A DNA stretch of 39,777 nt from Gimesia sp. (GCA_002706765.1 PAJV01000038.1:1-39777), one strand, 5' to 3'; counted from the stretch's first letter, positions 8,648 to 18,360 are shown. Notes: generated from the letters alone by a model not told the origin. A program made the numbers and translations.

Positions 8648-9781
8648 ATGGGATATCATCTGATTACAGGTGCTACAGGATTACTGGGAAGATATTTAAT
8701 TCGAGATCTGGCGTCTGCAGGAGTGCCACTGGCTGTACTGGTTCGTCCCACACGACGCATGACCGTCGATCAGCGTATCGATATGATCATGGCATTCTGG
8801 GACGAGCACCTGGGCCGTGAATTACCTCGTCCGATGGTACTTGAAGGTAATATCAACGAAGAAAATCTCGGATTAAGTGCGGAGCAACTGGCGTGGGCGA
8901 CAGAGAACATCGATAGCATCATCCATTCGGCTGCCAGCCTTTCTTTTTACAGCACCAGCCACGAAAGTGAGCCCTGGCGTTCGAATGTGGGCGGAGTAAA
9001 GAAGGTTCTGGATTTCTGTCAGGCAGCGAATATCAAAAAGTTTTATCATGTCTCCACGGCTTACGTCTGTGGTCTGCGATCCGGCAAAATTATGGAATCG
9101 GATGTTGATGTGGGGCAGGAGTCCGGGAATGATTATGAGCGGAGTAAGCTGGAAGCAGAGCTGATGGTGCGGAGTGCAGAGCATATTGAATCTCTGACTG
9201 TCTTCAGACCCGCGATTATTATCGGTGATTCCAAGACTGGTTTTACAAATACATTTCATGGATTTTATGCAGCTCTGCAACTGGGGCATACACTGACCCA
9301 GATGCAATCTCCTGATGAAACCGGACGCTATTACGCGAAATCCCGTTTCACACTGAATGGAGATGAGTCCAAAAACCTGATTCCCGTAGACTGGGTTTCT
9401 GCTGTAATGTCACACATCGTTACCCACCCGAAACATCATGAAAAGACGTATCATCTGACGCCGTTACATCCGGTTCAGTCGCGGCTGGTCCATGATGTTC
9501 TGGAAGCGACCTGTAATTTCTACGGGTCTGAGTTTGCCGGTGCGGGAGTTGAACTGAAAGATCCTACGGAAGCCGAACGGCTCTTCTATGATCATATCCG
9601 CGTTTATAATTCGTATTGGCGGGATGATCCTGTATTTGACAGCACAAACACTCAAACCGCGGCTCCCCACCTGCCTTGCCCGCACGTGGATCGCGAACTG
9701 TTGACACGCCTGTCACAGGCTGCCATCGATATGAACTTCAGCTGGAACGATCGCACGCCTCACCGCTTCGAAGTCAAGTAG
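8648..9781 (+). CDS. extended SDR, thioester-reductase-like NAD(P)-dependent oxidoreductase
   Basis: This Rossmann-fold protein of 377 residues belongs to the NAD_binding_4 (male sterility/thioester reductase) branch of extended SDRs. The nucleotide-binding TGATGLLG is at residues 7-14. IDSIIHSAASLSFY and HVSTAYVCG (catalytic Ser/Thr region) follow, and the catalytic pair is Tyr163/Lys167 in YERSK. Relatives reduce or epimerise acyl or sugar-nucleotide substrates; the actual substrate cannot be read from the sequence. I choose ATG 8648 because the glycine motif then falls at the usual distance; a GTG at 8636 would add four residues. Its stop lies inside the last codons of nusB on the opposite strand (8-bp tail-to-tail overlap). 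Confidence 0.8.
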   Translation: MGYHLITGATGLLGRYLIRDLASAGVPLAVLVRPTRRMTVDQRIDMIMAFWDEHLGRELPRPMVLEGNINEENLGLSAEQLAWATENIDSIIHSAASLSFYSTSHESEPWRSNVGGVKKVLDFCQAANIKKFYHVSTAYVCGLRSGKIMESDVDVGQESGNDYERSKLEAELMVRSAEHIESLTVFRPAIIIGDSKTGFTNTFHGFYAALQLGHTLTQMQSPDETGRYYAKSRFTLNGDESKNLIPVDWVSAVMSHIVTHPKHHEKTYHLTPLHPVQSRLVHDVLEATCNFYGSEFAGAGVELKDPTEAERLFYDHIRVYNSYWRDDPVFDSTNTQTAAPHLPCPHVDRELLTRLSQAAIDMNFSWNDRTPHRFEVK

Positions 9782-10283
9782 CCCAGGGATTATTCATGCG
9801 GGGTTTCGGCTTGGGAGGTGGCTCAGGCGGCTTTACTTCTTCCGGCTGAGCTTCCTGGGCCTGTGGCGGAGGAGGCAGAGGTTCGTCTTTCCGCTGAACG
9901 ACTTTATCCAGAATGCCGTTTACAAACTGAGACGAATGCGCACTTCCGAATTCCCGCGCCAGCTCAACTGCTTCGTCAATGACGACAGCTGGAGGTGTGT
10001 CCGTATGCAGCAGTTCGTAGGTCCCCAGCCTCAGAATATTCCGGTCGGTGACAGCCATCCGTTTGAGTGTCCAGTTTTCAGCGACTCTTACGATATGTTC
10101 ATCCAGCTGCGGTTTAAATTCCATCACCCCGGTAAACAGTTCCCAGGCAAATGTGCGAACCGTTTTGCTACGGCCATGTTCTTCGATCATCTCGCGGATT
10201 TCATTAATAGAAACGTCCGGATTCAGATCGATCTGATAGAGCATTTGAACAACTAAGTATCGCGCCTGTTTTCGCAGAGACAT
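9774..10283 (-). CDS. nusB: transcription antitermination factor NusB
   Basis: This all-helical RNA-binding factor joins NusE (S10) at boxA in rRNA antitermination. The NusB fold covers residues 1-132: RKQARYLVVQMLYQID at the start, WTLKRMAVTDRNILRLGTYELL in the middle, and PPAVVIDEAVELAREFGSAHSSQFVNGILDKV at the end. These are the family's strongest signatures. Unusually, about 38 further residues form a proline- and glutamate-rich tail (DEPLPPPP, KPPEPPPKPKP) that standard NusB proteins of about 140 residues lack. It lies 80 bp downstream of ribH in the same direction, the common ribH-nusB order. Its 3' end overlaps the SDR gene by 8 bp. Confidence 0.95.
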   Translation of the reverse strand: MSLRKQARYLVVQMLYQIDLNPDVSINEIREMIEEHGRSKTVRTFAWELFTGVMEFKPQLDEHIVRVAENWTLKRMAVTDRNILRLGTYELLHTDTPPAVVIDEAVELAREFGSAHSSQFVNGILDKVVQRKDEPLPPPPQAQEAQPEEVKPPEPPPKPKPRMNNPWAT

Positions 10284-10363
10284 GAGAATATCGCTAGTTT
10301 AGAAAGAGGATGTTGTAAAATCATGTCGCCGGTGACGACAATAGGTCGTATGCCGTGAGCTTC

Positions 10364-10846
10364 TTACGCCTGATTCTGATCAATTGATTGTAATAGATTG
10401 ACCATTTCGATGGCAGCCAGGGCAGCTTCTCCGCCTTTATTGCCCACTTTTCCACCAGCACGATCCATTGCCTGTTCCATGGTTTCGCACGTCAGCACAC
10501 CAAACAGCACGGGCACTCCGCTTTCCTGGCTGCTCCGCATGATGCCGGCTGCGACCTGATGATTGATATAATCATGGTGCATCGTACTTCCCTGAATCAC
10601 AGCGCCCAGACAGCAGACCGCCTGGTACTTGCCACTTTTCGCGAGTCGATCAGCAACCAGTGGGAGCTCGAAAGATCCGGGGACCCAGAGCACTGTGATG
10701 TTTTCTTCAGAACCGCCGTGTCGACGAAACGTTTCCAAGGCGCCTTCCAGCAGTCTGCGCGTAATCAGTTCATTCCAGCGGGAAACGACAATGGCAAAAC
10801 TCGCATCACGAACCAGTAAATCGCCTTCAATCAGTGTGTGCTTCAT
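10364..10846 (-). CDS. ribH: 6,7-dimethyl-8-ribityllumazine synthase
   Basis: This is the penultimate enzyme of riboflavin synthesis, condensing 5-amino-6-ribitylaminouracil with 3,4-dihydroxy-2-butanone 4-phosphate in the cytoplasm. The 160-residue length is typical. Diagnostic segments are [44 protein letters not shown] (with the catalytic His region), [22 protein letters not shown] and [13 protein letters not shown]. It is followed by nusB, and a 156-bp gap separates it from the end of rho, so it may have its own promoter or be read from upstream. No Shine-Dalgarno is evident before the ATG. No FMN riboswitch was recognised in the short leader. Confidence 0.96.
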   Translation of the reverse strand: MKHTLIEGDLLVRDASFAIVVSRWNELITRRLLEGALETFRRHGGSEENITVLWVPGSFELPLVADRLAKSGKYQAVCCLGAVIQGSTMHHDYINHQVAAGIMRSSQESGVPVLFGVLTCETMEQAMDRAGGKVGNKGGEAALAAIEMVNLLQSIDQNQA

Positions 10847-10973
10847 CGAGGTGGTAACTTATCAATTTTCAAAAATGGCCATGGTTAATCAGAACCGGAA
10901 GAGTCAGAGATTAAAGCGGGAAAAGGTCTGATTCCCTGGTTCAATTCTGACCGTGATCACGTATTTCTGAGTG

Positions 10974-11002
10974 TCAGCTGATTTTTTTCGTTACTCAGCT
11001 GA
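10974..11002. repeat. duplicated palindrome TCAGCTGA at the 3' end of rho
   Basis: The self-complementary octamer TCAGCTGA occurs at 10974-10981 and 10995-11002, immediately after the rho stop codon on the minus strand. The two copies can pair with each other around a 13-base loop that contains a run of seven T. It may act as a weak terminator or an mRNA-end stabiliser for rho, but the T run lies in the loop rather than after the stem. Confidence 0.4.
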
Positions 11003-12436
11003 TCAACCCAGATTCATACTCAATAAAAACTCTTCATTCGTTTTGGAACGACGCATACGGTTGACAAGCAGTTCCATCGCATCTACCGGATTCATATCAT
11101 TCAGCACTCGCCTGAGAATCCAGACTCTGCGCAGTTCTTCCTCGTCCATCAGCAGTTCTTCGCGGCGTGTTCCCGACTTATTGACATCGATGGCCGGCCA
11201 GATACGTTTTTCAACCATTCTGCGGTCCAGATGCAATTCGGTGTTACCGGTTCCTTTGAACTCTTCAAAAATGACTTCGTCCATGCGGCTGCCGGTGTCT
11301 ACCAGGGCGGTAGCGACAATGGTCAGGCTGCCGCCTTCCTCAACATTCCGGGCAGCACCGAAAAACCGTTTAGGATGCTGTAAAGCATTCGCATCCACAC
11401 CACCGGAAAGAATTTTTCCGGAGTGAGGGACTTCTGTATTCCAGGCACGCGCCAGGCGGGTAATCGAATCGAGGAAGATGACAACGTCTTCACCATATTC
11501 GACCATGCGTTTTGCTTTTTCGATGACCATTTCCGAGACCTGGATGTGGCGGCTCGGAGGTTCATCAAAGGTACTGCTGACAACTTCACAGCGATCACCG
11601 CCGACCTGGCGTTCCATATCGGTGACTTCTTCCGGGCGTTCGTCAATCAGCAGAATAAAGACATACGCCTCGGGGTGGCTGGCGAGCACGCATTTTGCCA
11701 TTTCCTGGAGCATGACCGTTTTACCGGCACGCGGAGGCGAGACGATCAGGCCACGTTGTCCCATGCCCACAGGGGCAATCAGGTCGACGATGCGGGTACT
11801 CAGATTCCCTGCGGGAGAAGAGAGCCGGAGTCGTTGTTTGGGATGCAGAGGGGTCAGGTCATCGAAGAAGACTTTCGTCGTCAGGATCTCGGGATCACAA
11901 CCATTGACGGCTTCGACTCGCAGCAGGGCAAAATAGCGTTCATTTTCTTTTGGCGGACGAATCTGTCCGGCCACGATGGCCCCGGTTCGCAATCCGAATC
12001 GTCGAATCTGACTGGGAGAGACGTAAATATCATCGGGGCAGGGCAGATAGTGATAATCGGGGCTGCGCAGGAATCCGAAGCCGTCCGGCAGAATTTCCAG
12101 AGTTCCCTCTCCGAACATCAGGCCGTTGACTTTGGTACGCTCTTTCAGAATCTTAAAGATCAGGTCCTGTTTTTTGAGGCCCGTGTATTCTGTGAGATTT
12201 TCTTCCTTGGCCAGCTGCATCAGATCTTTCATCGTCAGCTTCTGCAGGTCGGCGATATGAATCTCACTCTGCTTGATCTTCTCGTACCGTTCATCTGCTG
12301 CCCTGGTGATGGCAGATTCGCGCTGATGCCGTGTGGCGGGTTTGTCCCGCTTGGAGTCCTGGTCGATCTCGCTGATATTTTTTGAAGCCACTGTTCCGTC
12401 ATTTTCAGATGTCTGAAGTTTTATGGATTTGGCCAT
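11003..12436 (-). CDS. rho: transcription termination factor Rho
   Basis: This hexameric RNA-dependent ATPase translocates along untranslated RNA and dislodges RNA polymerase. Residues 1-55 are a charged, probably disordered extension not found in the 419-residue E. coli protein. The Rho N-terminal helical domain is at about 58-102 ([20 protein letters not shown]), followed by the RNA-binding cold-shock-like domain ([20 protein letters not shown]). The ATPase core has Walker A SPPRAGKT at 233-240, the Walker B region [16 protein letters not shown], and the Q/R-loop stretch [26 protein letters not shown] lies nine bases before the ATG. It follows coaE after 226 bp in the same direction. That leader is long enough for Rho autoregulation, but I see no specific site. 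Confidence 0.97.
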   Translation of the reverse strand: MAKSIKLQTSENDGTVASKNISEIDQDSKRDKPATRHQRESAITRAADERYEKIKQSEIHIADLQKLTMKDLMQLAKEENLTEYTGLKKQDLIFKILKERTKVNGLMFGEGTLEILPDGFGFLRSPDYHYLPCPDDIYVSPSQIRRFGLRTGAIVAGQIRPPKENERYFALLRVEAVNGCDPEILTTKVFFDDLTPLHPKQRLRLSSPAGNLSTRIVDLIAPVGMGQRGLIVSPPRAGKTVMLQEMAKCVLASHPEAYVFILLIDERPEEVTDMERQVGGDRCEVVSSTFDEPPSRHIQVSEMVIEKAKRMVEYGEDVVIFLDSITRLARAWNTEVPHSGKILSGGVDANALQHPKRFFGAARNVEEGGSLTIVATALVDTGSRMDEVIFEEFKGTGNTELHLDRRMVEKRIWPAIDVNKSGTRREELLMDEEELRRVWILRRVLNDMNPVDAMELLVNRMRRSKTNEEFLLSMNLG

Positions 12437-12662
12437 AGTGAATGCTTTCCGAATTACAAAAATTTAGTGAGATGAAGTCGTGTGGAGTTCTGGAGTCTAT
12501 GCAGATGTGTCGAACGCGAAGATTAATTAACCTCTGGAAAGGTTCTCTGGCTGAAAAGCTTCAGTGGGCCTGTTATGGGATCATCAAAGAAGAGCTTCTT
12601 GTTTAAATAATTTTAATGACTGAAGATGCAGAAGAGACACCCTGGGTTAGTCAAAAAATCTG

Positions 12663-13304
12663 TTAATTTGTAATTTTCTGATTCTGAATTGAATCGATGA
12701 ATTTCGACAGTTCCAGGCCCGCTGATTCCAGGTCCAGACCATTTTGGATCACACCATCTGCCAGTTTCCGTTTTTCTGAGAGAGGCAGTTGATGGTTCTC
12801 CCTTTTCATTAATTCTGCTTCTGACCATCCCCGATTTTGAATGACGCGTTTCTGGCGTTGCTGGAAAGGACAGTCGATATAAACGATTTGGTCACATAAA
12901 TCTTTCCATCCCGCCTCCACTATGACAGCGGCATCAAGCAGGATCGCATCGACCTGATTGAGAGACCGGGCGGATGCAATTTCCTGTTCCAGCCTGCGAT
13001 GGATCACGGGGTGGACGATGGATTCAAGTTGTTTTAATGATGTTTGTTGTAATTTTGATTCTCCAAAAACAAGTCTGGCCAGTTCAGATCGATCAACTTT
13101 TCCTTGATCATTGAACACGACAGATCCGAACTTCGCTCGAATTTTTTCTTGAATCTCAGGAAAATCAAGTACCTCATGCCCGATTCGATCTGCATCTATG
13201 ATAATCACAGGTCGAAGCGATTTGACTTTATTGGCAACCGCACTTTTGCCTGATCCGATCCCTCCAATCAGGGCTATCGTGGGAATGAATGTATGACGAG
13301 ACAC
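12663..13304 (-). CDS. coaE: dephospho-CoA kinase
   Basis: This 213-residue P-loop kinase catalyses the last step of coenzyme A synthesis, phosphorylating the 3'-hydroxyl of dephospho-CoA. The P-loop GGIGSGKS is at residues 14-21. The DADRIGHEV motif follows near 37-45, then VDRSELARLVF, LESIVHPVIHRRLEQEI and the LLDAAVIVEAGW strand, where most homologues have LLFE. The start is GTG at 13304, supported by the distance to the P-loop; no strong ribosome site precedes it. It lies between polA and rho on the same strand, 311 bp after polA, and may be transcribed with them. The polA-coaE adjacency suits a housekeeping cluster. Confidence 0.93.
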   Translation of the reverse strand: MSRHTFIPTIALIGGIGSGKSAVANKVKSLRPVIIIDADRIGHEVLDFPEIQEKIRAKFGSVVFNDQGKVDRSELARLVFGESKLQQTSLKQLESIVHPVIHRRLEQEIASARSLNQVDAILLDAAVIVEAGWKDLCDQIVYIDCPFQQRQKRVIQNRGWSEAELMKRENHQLPLSEKRKLADGVIQNGLDLESAGLELSKFIDSIQNQKITN

Positions 13305-13615
13305 AAGATGGTTGTAACAACTTGCAATGGTGGAAAATGGTTTGTTTACACATTCCTTCGCAACAGAAACTTACCACACAGGAGGTTTATGCTTGCTGAA
13401 TCCCTTAGCAACTGGTAGATGAGACACATAGGCGTGCATTAATATCGTTACCGATAGCGTACAGGTTGTCAACAAAAAAAAGGAAAGATCGCTGTTTTAC
13501 ACTCAAATTTTATATTTCTGGCGGCCAGGTCTGCTGTCCCCGATCTGACCTGCCTGATCGGGGGAGTACCCGAATCAGTTTCTTACTCAAATTCAGTAAC
13601 TATCTTCAATAACTA
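13305..13615. other. 311-bp gap between polA and coaE
   Basis: No gene is supported. It contains one clear hairpin (listed separately) just after polA. On the plus strand a perfect AGGAGG precedes a nine-codon frame (ATG 13389 to TAG 13418), which I regard as chance. The rest presumably carries a promoter for coaE. Confidence 0.4.
13538..13563 (-). terminator. hairpin downstream of polA
   Basis: CCCCGATC (13538-13545) and GATCGGGG (13556-13563) form a perfect 8-bp stem around a 10-base loop, 53 bases past the polA stop. No proper U tract follows on the minus strand, so this is either a weak or Rho-assisted terminator or a 3'-end stabilising structure. Confidence 0.45.
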
Positions 13616-16318
13616 TCACCGGTGCGGAATCAGCAGATCACTTTGTTCCAGCCAGTTAAGCCCACTTGACATATCCACAATCAAGGGGACATCCAGATCC
13701 ATTGCGGATTCCATCTCTTCACGCACAATCAGCCCCAGAGAGTCCAGGCTGTCGAGAGGAACTTCGAATACCAGTTCATCGTGGATCTGCATCAGCAGGC
13801 GTCCCGTGTGCTGTTCCTGCTTGAGTCGATCGCTGACATTCAGCATTGCCTGCTTAATCAGGTCGGCGGCAGATCCCTGAATGACAGTATTAATCGCGGT
13901 CCTTTCCGGCATGTTAAGCTGTTTCTGCACGCCCCCCCGGACTCCCTGGATTTCTCGTTTTCTACCACAAATTGTAGTAACGAATTTCTGTGTAGCACAA
14001 TCTTCTAGGATTTGATCCAGAAATTCTCTGACACCCTGGTATCTGGCAAAATAGTCATCGATAAATCCAGCCGCCTCTGATTGAGGGATACCGATGGCTT
14101 CTGACAGACCAAAGGGACTCTGACCATAAATAACACCGAAGTTGACTGCTTTTGCAGTACGACGCATGTCACTGTCAACCTGTTCGTGGGGAACCCGAAA
14201 AATATCAGAGGCGACAGCGGTGTGAATGTCAGCACCTTCGCGAAAGGCCTGGCTCAGTGCGACATCTTGACTCAGGTGTGCCAGGATCCGGAGCTCAATC
14301 TGTGAGTAATCGGCACAGAGCAGCCGCCAGTTCTCATCCTGAGGAATAAACGCTTTGCGAATCAGCCGACCTTCTTCGGTACGGACAGGTATGTTCTGCA
14401 GATTGGGATCACTCGAACTCAGTCTGCCCGTGGCGGCGACAACCTGGTTAAAGCTGGCATGAATCCTTCCTGTCTCCGGATTCACAAGATCGGGTAACGC
14501 GTCGAGGTAGGTACTCTTCAGTTTGGAGAGATGTCGATGCTCCGTGATTTTGGCAGGCAGGGCATGCAATGGTGCGAGCTTTTCCAGTACACTCTGGTCG
14601 GTGCTGGGGCCCGTTTTTGTTTTTTTGAAAACGGGCAGATTCAGTTCATCGAATAAGACCGTCCGGAGCTGAAGGGGAGAGGCGATATTGAATTCATGCC
14701 CCGCCATTTCGTGGATTTCGCTGATCAGGGTGATGAGCCGTTTCTCAAGCTCCAGACTCTGTTTCTTCAGCTCAGCGGTATCAACTTTAATTCCGGTAAA
14801 TTCCATTTCAGCCAGAATGGAGATCAAGGGGCGTTCCAAATCCCAGTAGAGTTCCCAGAGTCCAGCGTGTTTGAGTTCCTCCTGCAGGATTCTGGAAAGC
14901 TGCCAGGCGATTTCCGCATCTTCGACAGCGTATTCCGCGACTTTATCGACGTCGACTTCAAACATTTTCTTCTGCTGTTTCCCGGAGCCGATCAGATCGG
15001 AAATGGGAATCATGGTATGATTCAGATACCGTTCTGAGAGTTTGTCGAGACTGTGTCCCCGTTCGCCGGCACTGATCAGGTAGCTGGCAACCATGGGGTC
15101 AATGCTGACTCCCTGCAGGAACACGCCCACCCGCATCAACACGACCATATCATATTTAATGTTCTGATTGGTGATCAGGATCTCGGGGTCTTCCAAGATC
15201 GGTTTCAGGTGTTCCAGCACATATTGAGGATCCAGGGCCGTCTGCCCGGAAGGGCCTTCAACCGGAATGTAGAATCCGCGATGTTTTTCCCAGCTGATCG
15301 CCCAGCCCACTATTTCTGCCTCTGCCGGCTTCAAGCCGGTGGTCTCCAGGTCGACACAGAATTCTTCCTGTTCTTTGAGGAGAGCCAGGAATGTTTCGAA
15401 TGCTGATCTGGTATCGATGGTTTCACGGACCCGTTCGACTGGTTCTGAAGCAGCTTCGGTTGGAAACTCTTCCTTCATTTCCTCTGCGAAGCGGCGAAAT
15501 CCAAATTCGAGGAACAACTGGTGCAACCGTTCGCGGTCGGGGTGAGTCAACCGGGAGGCTTCCCAGTCGATGTCGAGGTCCAGTGCCTGATTCAGCGTCA
15601 CCAGTTCTCGCGACATACGGGCCTGGTCAGCGAATTCTTTCAGGTTTTGCTGTAGTTTCGGGCCTTTGGCTTTGTCAGCATTGGCCAGAACTCCTTCCAG
15701 CGTTCCAAACTGCTCGATCAGAGTTTGTGCCTTTTTAGGGCCGACCAGCGGTACGCCGGGGATATTATCGACACTGTCGCCGACCAGAGACTGAAAATCG
15801 ATCACCTGGTCAGGTCGGATGCCCCAGTCGGTCTGAACGGCTTCCGCATCCATGAACTGATTTTTGCGAATATTATACAGCCGAATGGCATCATTGATGA
15901 GTTGTCTGGCATCTTTGTCATTCGTGACGATCGTGGTTTCGATCCCTTTTTCGTTTGCCAGCCGGGCAATCGTGGCGAAGACGTCGTCGGCTTCCCAGCC
16001 GGGACATTCGATGACAGGGACCTGAAATCCTTTGACGACATCCATAATGTGCGGGATCTGCGGAACCAGATCCTCAGGCATCGCGGAGCGATTCGCCTTG
16101 TATTCCGGATAGAGGTCATTCCGCGTCCCCGGGCCACTTGAGTCCATGGCAAAGATTAAATAGTCGGGTGAGTGTGTTTTGATGATGTTCAGGATATCAC
16201 GGGTGATGCCGAATATGGCATTGGTGGGCTGGCCCGTGGGGCCGGTCATAGCCGGCACAGCATGAAAAACCTGAAATACCAGAGAAAACGTATCAATGAT
16301 GTAAAGTGTTTCTTTCAT
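13616..16318 (-). CDS. polA: DNA polymerase I
   Basis: This 900-residue repair and Okazaki-fragment-processing polymerase has all three domains. The 5' nuclease domain covers about residues 1-290 (IIDTFSLVFQVFHA, FAMDSSGPGTRNDLYPEYKANR, GWEADDVFATIA, GDSVDNIPGVPLVGPKKA). The 3'-5' exonuclease domain covers about 310-490 and keeps its acidic residues (FCVDLETTGL, NQNIKYDMVVL, YAVEDAEIAWQL), so proofreading is probably active. The polymerase domain covers about 510-900 with motif A (CADYSQIELRILAHLS), motif B (RRTAKAVNFGVIYGQSPFG) and motif C (QIHDELVFEVP). It heads the minus-strand block and is divergent from the coiled-coil gene across 516 bp. The start ATG has no strong ribosome site. Confidence 0.98.
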   Translation of the reverse strand: MKETLYIIDTFSLVFQVFHAVPAMTGPTGQPTNAIFGITRDILNIIKTHSPDYLIFAMDSSGPGTRNDLYPEYKANRSAMPEDLVPQIPHIMDVVKGFQVPVIECPGWEADDVFATIARLANEKGIETTIVTNDKDARQLINDAIRLYNIRKNQFMDAEAVQTDWGIRPDQVIDFQSLVGDSVDNIPGVPLVGPKKAQTLIEQFGTLEGVLANADKAKGPKLQQNLKEFADQARMSRELVTLNQALDLDIDWEASRLTHPDRERLHQLFLEFGFRRFAEEMKEEFPTEAASEPVERVRETIDTRSAFETFLALLKEQEEFCVDLETTGLKPAEAEIVGWAISWEKHRGFYIPVEGPSGQTALDPQYVLEHLKPILEDPEILITNQNIKYDMVVLMRVGVFLQGVSIDPMVASYLISAGERGHSLDKLSERYLNHTMIPISDLIGSGKQQKKMFEVDVDKVAEYAVEDAEIAWQLSRILQEELKHAGLWELYWDLERPLISILAEMEFTGIKVDTAELKKQSLELEKRLITLISEIHEMAGHEFNIASPLQLRTVLFDELNLPVFKKTKTGPSTDQSVLEKLAPLHALPAKITEHRHLSKLKSTYLDALPDLVNPETGRIHASFNQVVAATGRLSSSDPNLQNIPVRTEEGRLIRKAFIPQDENWRLLCADYSQIELRILAHLSQDVALSQAFREGADIHTAVASDIFRVPHEQVDSDMRRTAKAVNFGVIYGQSPFGLSEAIGIPQSEAAGFIDDYFARYQGVREFLDQILEDCATQKFVTTICGRKREIQGVRGGVQKQLNMPERTAINTVIQGSAADLIKQAMLNVSDRLKQEQHTGRLLMQIHDELVFEVPLDSLDSLGLIVREEMESAMDLDVPLIVDMSSGLNWLEQSDLLIPHR

Positions 16319-16834
16319 AAAGATTTAGCTTTACCTGAAATTTTAAAATGAGATTGCCGAAACTGGAAACAGGCAGATGTTAATTCTGCGGTGAGAAGCA
16401 GTCGGAAAACTGAAGTTCCGTTTTTCCGATCTGTCTCGTTCATTATTGGTGAGAGTGGCTTTGATCGCCATCAACAGACCAGCTGAAGTCAAAACTCGAT
16501 GAAATCTTTTCGTCAGAATGTCCCGTAACGTCGGGTTACTGTTGTTTTGTGTAGTTTTTCAACGAGTTCAAGCGGGAGAAGAGGGGGAGAACCAATTGTC
16601 AGCAAACTACATAGAATCAGAATGCTGCTTGACACTGGTTTTTCTGCATTTAAAATAAAGTAAAGCAGGATGCTGGTCTTTTGAGTTTTCAGAATCGAAT
16701 CTACATGGCTCACTGAGGCTCCTCAGAGCCGATGCGAAATCATGGCTGAAAACGGTATTACACTTCAATATACGAGCTGTCATTGTGCTGAGCTGCACGC
16801 GACAGTCACTTGAAAATCCATAAGGTTTAAAAAC
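16319..16834. other. 516-bp divergent intergenic region between polA and the coiled-coil gene
   Basis: No coding region is supported. One hairpin is visible at 16404-16429: CGGAAAA pairs with TTTTCCG across 12 bases. The region must contain promoters for both flanking genes, but I cannot assign -35/-10 boxes with confidence. Confidence 0.4.
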
Positions 16835-18331
16835 ATGGCTGCCAGTAAACCAACTGCCGTTCACTTTTCATTGATCTTTTTTGTGATGACTACCCTGATT
16901 GGTGGTGTTGCTGCTTATCTGGGTTATTCAGACCTGGCAGAAGCAAATGTCAAACTGGATCAGGCTCAGAAAGATTCCCAGCGCGATGGCGTCGCTGTTC
17001 GCAAGCTGGATGAAGAGATCCAGGCTTTGAAAAAGCTGATCGGTAACGAGCAGGAAGAAGTGGGCCTGGATAATAAGACCCCTAACACGGTGATCGGCGC
17101 TACCGAACTGGATATTAAGACGCATGCCGATGTGTTGGCAGAGCCCACAATCAAAAATACACTGATTAAACTCTCCGCCCAACTGAACCAGACCAAAACG
17201 GAACTGGCAGCAGAGCAGAAAGCCAAGAATGATCTGGAAGCTGCGTTGCAGCAGCTCAAGAGCAATATGGATAAAAAGGTTGACGAGCATCGCAAGGCCC
17301 GGGACAGCTCTGAAAAGGACTTGGCTGATACGCAGAAGGTCAAAGAAGAAGAAGTCGGTGCCAAAGATCAGCAGATCGCTGCCCTGCAGAAAGAGAATGA
17401 AGAAATTCTGATCGAGCTGGACCAGTTGCGTGAAACAAACGCCAAAACCATTAAGGATCTGGAAAACAAGAATAATACCTATGCTAGCCTGATTGATACG
17501 CTCCGCAGCCGACTGGATCAGGTTCAGAAATACAGTTTTGAAGTTCCCGATGGCGTCGTTCGTACTGTCGATAACAGTACCGGAGTTGTCTGGATCAATC
17601 TGGGAGAAGCAGATCGACTCCCCAAGCGGATGACTTTCAGCGTTTATCGGAAAGCACACCAGGGGATCGGCCGCGGTGAAGAAGATATTATTGGTGCTAT
17701 CGAAGTGACCAAAATTCTGGGCCCCCACCTGTCTGAAGCCCGGATTGTAGGAGATGACATTTATCAGCCGATCAGCCCTGGCGATCCTATTTATACACCA
17801 CTTTGGGGTGTGGGACGTCCCGAAACCTTTGCCATTTCTGGGATCATCGACCTGGACGGCGATGGAAAATCGGATATGGACCTGTTGACGCGTATCATTG
17901 AGAATGCAAACGCGAAGATCGATAATCAGGTCACTGAAAACGGAGAACGTATTGGTGATGGTCTGACCGTGCATACGAAATTCCTGGTGATCGGTGAATC
18001 GCCAGATGTCGAAGCTGCTAAAACTGACGAGCAGCGCGATAAAATGCAGGAACTGCTGGCCAAGATGAAAGAAATCCGTGAAGAAGCCCGTCTGAAAGCC
18101 GTGCGTGTCATTGGAATCAACGACTTCCTGAGTTATATCGGTTACAAGCCACAGCGACGGTTGTTTGTGCCTGGTTCCGGAGTGAAATCTCCCATTAAGC
18201 AGGGAGCGAAAGTGACCGGTGTGAATGACGTTTCCACGGGAACTGTTTCAGGAGCCTATACCAGAGGTAAAGGTCTAAAGCAACAGACCTCTTCTGGTCA
18301 GACATCCAAAGTATTTGGAACCAGTAATTAA
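16835..18331 (+). CDS. membrane-anchored coiled-coil protein with C-terminal beta and BRCT-like regions
   Basis: I recognise no named family for this 498-residue protein. Residues 9-30 form a single membrane helix (SLIFFVMTTLIGGVAAYLGY). A long coiled coil follows to about residue 225, rich in Lys, Glu, Gln and Ala. Residues 230-330 look like a small beta domain (VVRTVDNSTGVVWINLGEAD, FSVYRKA) of the kind seen in FlgT-like envelope proteins. At about 330-390 the pattern ISGIIDLDGDGKSD...LLTRIIENANAKI...KFLVIGESPD resembles a BRCT-like fold, but only by eye. The orientation implies a periplasmic or paryphoplasmic body. AAGG lies eight bases before the ATG. It is convergent with the DEAD-box gene and ends at a strong terminator. 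Confidence 0.75.
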   Translation: MAASKPTAVHFSLIFFVMTTLIGGVAAYLGYSDLAEANVKLDQAQKDSQRDGVAVRKLDEEIQALKKLIGNEQEEVGLDNKTPNTVIGATELDIKTHADVLAEPTIKNTLIKLSAQLNQTKTELAAEQKAKNDLEAALQQLKSNMDKKVDEHRKARDSSEKDLADTQKVKEEEVGAKDQQIAALQKENEEILIELDQLRETNAKTIKDLENKNNTYASLIDTLRSRLDQVQKYSFEVPDGVVRTVDNSTGVVWINLGEADRLPKRMTFSVYRKAHQGIGRGEEDIIGAIEVTKILGPHLSEARIVGDDIYQPISPGDPIYTPLWGVGRPETFAISGIIDLDGDGKSDMDLLTRIIENANAKIDNQVTENGERIGDGLTVHTKFLVIGESPDVEAAKTDEQRDKMQELLAKMKEIREEARLKAVRVIGINDFLSYIGYKPQRRLFVPGSGVKSPIKQGAKVTGVNDVSTGTVSGAYTRGKGLKQQTSSGQTSKVFGTSN

Positions 18332-18360
18332 ATCTGTCCCGCACAGATTGGAAGTCAATT

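Noticed and set aside
11423-12385. 320-codon plus-strand frame opposite rho
   Set aside because: It is the antisense shadow of the rho coding sequence; composition is not protein-like and rho itself is certain.
13378-13418. Nine-codon frame with perfect AGGAGG on the plus strand between polA and coaE
   Set aside because: It faces against both neighbouring genes and has no downstream gene on its strand for thousands of bases that it could lead; a chance match is more likely.
16928-17974. 348-codon minus-strand frame opposite the coiled-coil gene
   Set aside because: Long open antisense frames are expected opposite Lys/Glu/Gln-rich coiled coils; there is no family resemblance, and the sense frame has a ribosome site, a membrane helix and a terminator.
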